Shown here: one piece after another, positions 61,951 through 64,000 of the stretch
Layout: the number at the start of each line of letters is the position of its first letter
Numbering within the stretch: the first letter of the stretch is position 1
NCBI GenBank assembly: GCA_035644815.1
Contig: DASQNU010000188.1
Span: 1 to 64,000 of the forward strand
Direction: 5' to 3'
From: Brevibacillus_F sp035644815
GTDB lineage: Bacteria > Bacillota > Bacilli > Brevibacillales > Brevibacillaceae
DNA: 64,000 bases
Made by a program: the position numbers and the translations under genes
The notes under the pieces: generated by a model
Seen by the model: the letters and a program-made list of their open reading frames with translations, nothing else
The model's database searches: none
Told to the model about the DNA's origin: nothing

Positions 61951-63174
61951 TTATTTGGAGAACCCAAATATTTTGAGGAACGGGAAAAATTTCTTCCGTC
62001 CTTTGATTTGCCGGCGGGAATCTTCTTCCATCCATTTTCCAATCACGTGGCTGATTTGTTTGGACAAACGATGCTTCGGGTTTTTGACCACAAACGGAAT
62101 GCCTTCGTTTGAGGCGCGGTCGACAAAGGAAAAATCATTTCCCACTTCAAAATCCAGTTTCCGCCCCAAAATATCCTCCACGTCTTTTTTGCGCACCCCG
62201 GTGCGTGCATGAGCGCGATTCAGCATAAACCTCCAATCCTGCAGTGGATACGAGAGAGAATGCAACAAATCAAGCAAGTTCTTGTTATTTTTGGCGACAG
62301 CCAAGTTCGGCGAGCTGACCATCATATGCTCATCACATTGATCGATGATGGCAAAAAACGTGTCATTCAACTGCGGCGCCGTATCGACGATGATCCATTC
62401 AAACATCTCTTTACAGATGGTCAGAATTTGATTGATGTGCTTGGTCGCCACGACTTCGCCATGCTCCGGCTTTAATGGAGAGCGTAACAGAAAGAGTCCG
62501 CTATCCAATTTTTCCAGATAATTCATGAGAACATCACTGTCAATTTCCGATGCCTCTTGCACCAGATCATGCAAGTTTTTGCCGCTTGCTTTTGCGGACA
62601 GGAGCAAGGCTGTATCCCCATATTGCAAATCAAAATCGAGCAAAACGGTTTTCCTTCCCTGCAAAGCCAGCTGAGTGGCGATATTCACCGCGAGCGTCGT
62701 TTTACCTATACCGCCTTTGGCACTGACCAGACAGACTGCCCGCGGCCGATTGACAAAGTGGTCCTCCAGGTAGGAGGTCTCGATACGGGAGCGCCGCTTG
62801 GCTTCCAGTTGATACACATCCTGAATGGTAGCCACTAATTGCTCTGTCACCACAGGCTTCACCAGATAATCCTTGGCTCCGGCCATCATGGCCTTGCGCA
62901 AATAGTCCGAATCATCTTGCACGGAAATGATAATGACAGCGGTCTTCGGTGAGATGAGAGAGATTTTCTCTGTCGCTTTTAACCCATCCATGACGGGCAT
63001 ATTGACATCCATCAATACGACATCCGGATAGAGCTTCAGCACTTTTTCCAAGGCATCCGCCCCATTTTCTGCTTCTCCTACCACCTCGATTTCCTCTTCA
63101 AAAGAGAGCAGCTTGCTCATATTGCTTCTCGTCTCCAAGGAATCATCAACGATCAATACGCGGATTGCCGGCAT
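61951..63174 (-). CDS. cpaE: Tad pilus localisation protein CpaE/TadZ (receiver + ParA-like ATPase)
   Basis: 407 residues from the ATG that sits 8 bp after GGAGGT; a GTG three codons upstream is less well spaced. The N-terminal receiver domain keeps its phosphorylation residues (LIVDDS; VLMDVNMPVMDG; DYLVKP). The C-terminal MinD/ParA-type ATPase has a deviant Walker A (SAKGGIGKTT) and LLDFDLQYGD. In many TadZ proteins the receiver is degenerate; here it looks functional, so phospho-control of pilus placement is possible. Confidence 0.87.
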   Translation of the reverse strand: MPAIRVLIVDDSLETRSNMSKLLSFEEEIEVVGEAENGADALEKVLKLYPDVVLMDVNMPVMDGLKATEKISLISPKTAVIIISVQDDSDYLRKAMMAGAKDYLVKPVVTEQLVATIQDVYQLEAKRRSRIETSYLEDHFVNRPRAVCLVSAKGGIGKTTLAVNIATQLALQGRKTVLLDFDLQYGDTALLLSAKASGKNLHDLVQEASEIDSDVLMNYLEKLDSGLFLLRSPLKPEHGEVVATKHINQILTICKEMFEWIIVDTAPQLNDTFFAIIDQCDEHMMVSSPNLAVAKNNKNLLDLLHSLSYPLQDWRFMLNRAHARTGVRKKDVEDILGRKLDFEVGNDFSFVDRASNEGIPFVVKNPKHRLSKQISHVIGKWMEEDSRRQIKGRKKFFPFLKIFGFSK

Positions 63175-63186
63175 GTCAGACACCTC

Positions 63187-63954
63187 CTATCTTGTAAGTA
63201 CTGTATTGGTTTGGACACCAGGGGTTTGTACCCGTTTCTTATCTTGCGGTGCCCGCAACAGCAAGCGGACTTCGCCAAACGATTCAGCAAAACCAAGCGA
63301 TTCTGCCTGCTGAGGAGTTACAGCGAGAGTGATCGTGGATCGCGGTTGCTGTTCGCCCTGATCTGCTGGATCCTGCGATTGTTCGAGCGGCTTAGCTTCG
63401 TCCGCGCTGCTCTCTTCAATCGGCTTTTCACGCTCTTGACCGACCGCCAGCACCAGCAAATTTTGCTCAGAGATTTTCACGATATCTGCAGGTGTTTTCA
63501 AAGCATCTTTCGTATATGCGACCAGTACGTCAACTCTGTCCCCCGGATATATGTGACCACCAGCTCCTTTGACTTGTGAATAAGAAACACTCATCGCCCG
63601 CAACCCTTCCGGTACCTGCATGGAGAATAGATTGGATGCTTCGGGCTTTGCGAGAAACGGAGTTAAGATCATTTGTTCGGGAATCATCGTTTCCAGACTT
63701 ACCATGCCGACGACTTTCGTAGAATCCGTTACCATATCGGCGTGGACCATGTTCTTGGCTATCTCCATGGTTTTTACCATCGAAGGCGTTATCTTGGTGT
63801 AAGGGGGTATTTTCGTCGCGGCCACTACGATCGTTTGGGTTACATCCGCTGGGCTTTCTTCTTTCACTTTTTGCTGCAGAGTCATGTAGATCAAATAGGT
63901 GGTGGCCAATGCGCACAAGATCGATATGATTAGCAGACTGCCTCGTTTTTTCAT
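63187..63954 (-). CDS. cpaB: Flp pilus assembly protein CpaB/RcpC
   Basis: 255 residues: N-terminal TM (GSLLIISILCALATTYLIYM), SAF domain (VVAATKIPPYTKITPSMVKTM), and the RcpC-type region (GDRVDVLVAYTK..), with a Glu/Gln/Pro-rich low-complexity insert (about residues 180-200). RBS GAGGTGAG. First visible gene of the Tad operon; pilin and prepilin peptidase genes would be beyond the window edge. Confidence 0.85.
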   Translation of the reverse strand: MKKRGSLLIISILCALATTYLIYMTLQQKVKEESPADVTQTIVVAATKIPPYTKITPSMVKTMEIAKNMVHADMVTDSTKVVGMVSLETMIPEQMILTPFLAKPEASNLFSMQVPEGLRAMSVSYSQVKGAGGHIYPGDRVDVLVAYTKDALKTPADIVKISEQNLLVLAVGQEREKPIEESSADEAKPLEQSQDPADQGEQQPRSTITLAVTPQQAESLGFAESFGEVRLLLRAPQDKKRVQTPGVQTNTVLTR

Positions 63955-64000
63955 GGACTCACCTCTGTCATTGCGTTAGTTTTGACGTGTACACACCGTA

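Noticed and set aside
1..64000. CRISPR arrays, rRNA genes, intact insertion sequences
   Set aside because: Scanned for regularly spaced repeats, rRNA-like blocks and transposase frames; none seen apart from the solitary transposon end at 49.2-49.3 kb.

Overview
The window looks like a chromosome segment of an endospore-forming Firmicute, most likely Brevibacillus or a close Paenibacillaceae relative. That placement is an inference from gene content: a GerA-type germination operon, an alpha/beta-type SASP, a YjcZ-like miniprotein, PerR/CcpA-type sites, TTG/GTG starts with strong GGAGG sites, and a Tad pilus locus. It was not checked by any database search.

Layout. (1) 1-2.3 kb: the end of a spore germination operon (GerC-type, a small membrane protein, GerB-type). 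(2) 2.7-4.5 kb: a PnuC-NadR nicotinamide riboside salvage operon, then a lone M14 carboxypeptidase. (3) 6.3-14.2 kb: a D-xylose sensing and uptake locus. A membrane-anchored binding protein (XylFII type), a LytS/YesM-type kinase and a YesN-type regulator precede xylFGH; both units have cre-like sites. (4) 14.25-44.24 kb: a large sigma-54-governed catabolic island centred on agmatine/putrescine and related amides or peptides. It holds N-carbamoylputrescine amidase, agmatine deiminase, an agmatinase/guanidinobutyrase-family ureohydrolase, a frameshifted secreted deiminase, two further nitrilase homologues (one lacking its catalytic Cys), three YtcJ-type amidohydrolase paralogues, two APC permeases, a C45 hydrolase with a Dpp-type ABC transporter, a MerR regulator, a chemoreceptor and three sigma-54 enhancer-binding proteins (EBPs). 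I see five or six -24/-12 promoters and a 19-20 bp enhancer-like motif shared by at least three of them. The island is bordered by gene debris: an internally deleted aspartase on the left and a truncated metallophosphoesterase starting exactly at the aguA stop codon on the right. (5) 44.2-50.1 kb: a scrapyard of remnants (FGGY kinase, GntR/MocR regulator, MBL-fold hydrolase, an unidentified decayed gene) around an intact katG with a PerR-like box, plus a solitary Tn7-like transposon end. (6) 50.3-58.1 kb: housekeeping and sporulation genes (41-aa ORF, short pyruvate kinase, DacF-like carboxypeptidase, small alarmone synthetase, M23 protein, rhodanese, LysR regulator, SASP with a structured leader, 5'-3' exonuclease). 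(7) 58.2-63.95 kb: a Tad/Flp pilus operon on the minus strand.

How the genes work together. The likely logic of the island is that agmatine or other guanidino/polyamine compounds are sensed through EBPs. These switch on deimination (AguA then AguB) or direct ureohydrolysis (SpeB family) together with permeases and a dedicated chemoreceptor. MCP and aguA are divergent and appear to share one enhancer between two sigma-54 promoters. The second half of the island (C45 hydrolase, YtcJ-type amidohydrolase, DppABCDF) looks like uptake and cleavage of an amide- or peptide-like compound whose identity cannot be read from sequence. The best candidates for something undescribed are the EBP co-translated with a catalytically dead nitrilase, the shared-enhancer chemotaxis/catabolism switch, and the tRNA-arm-like SASP leader.
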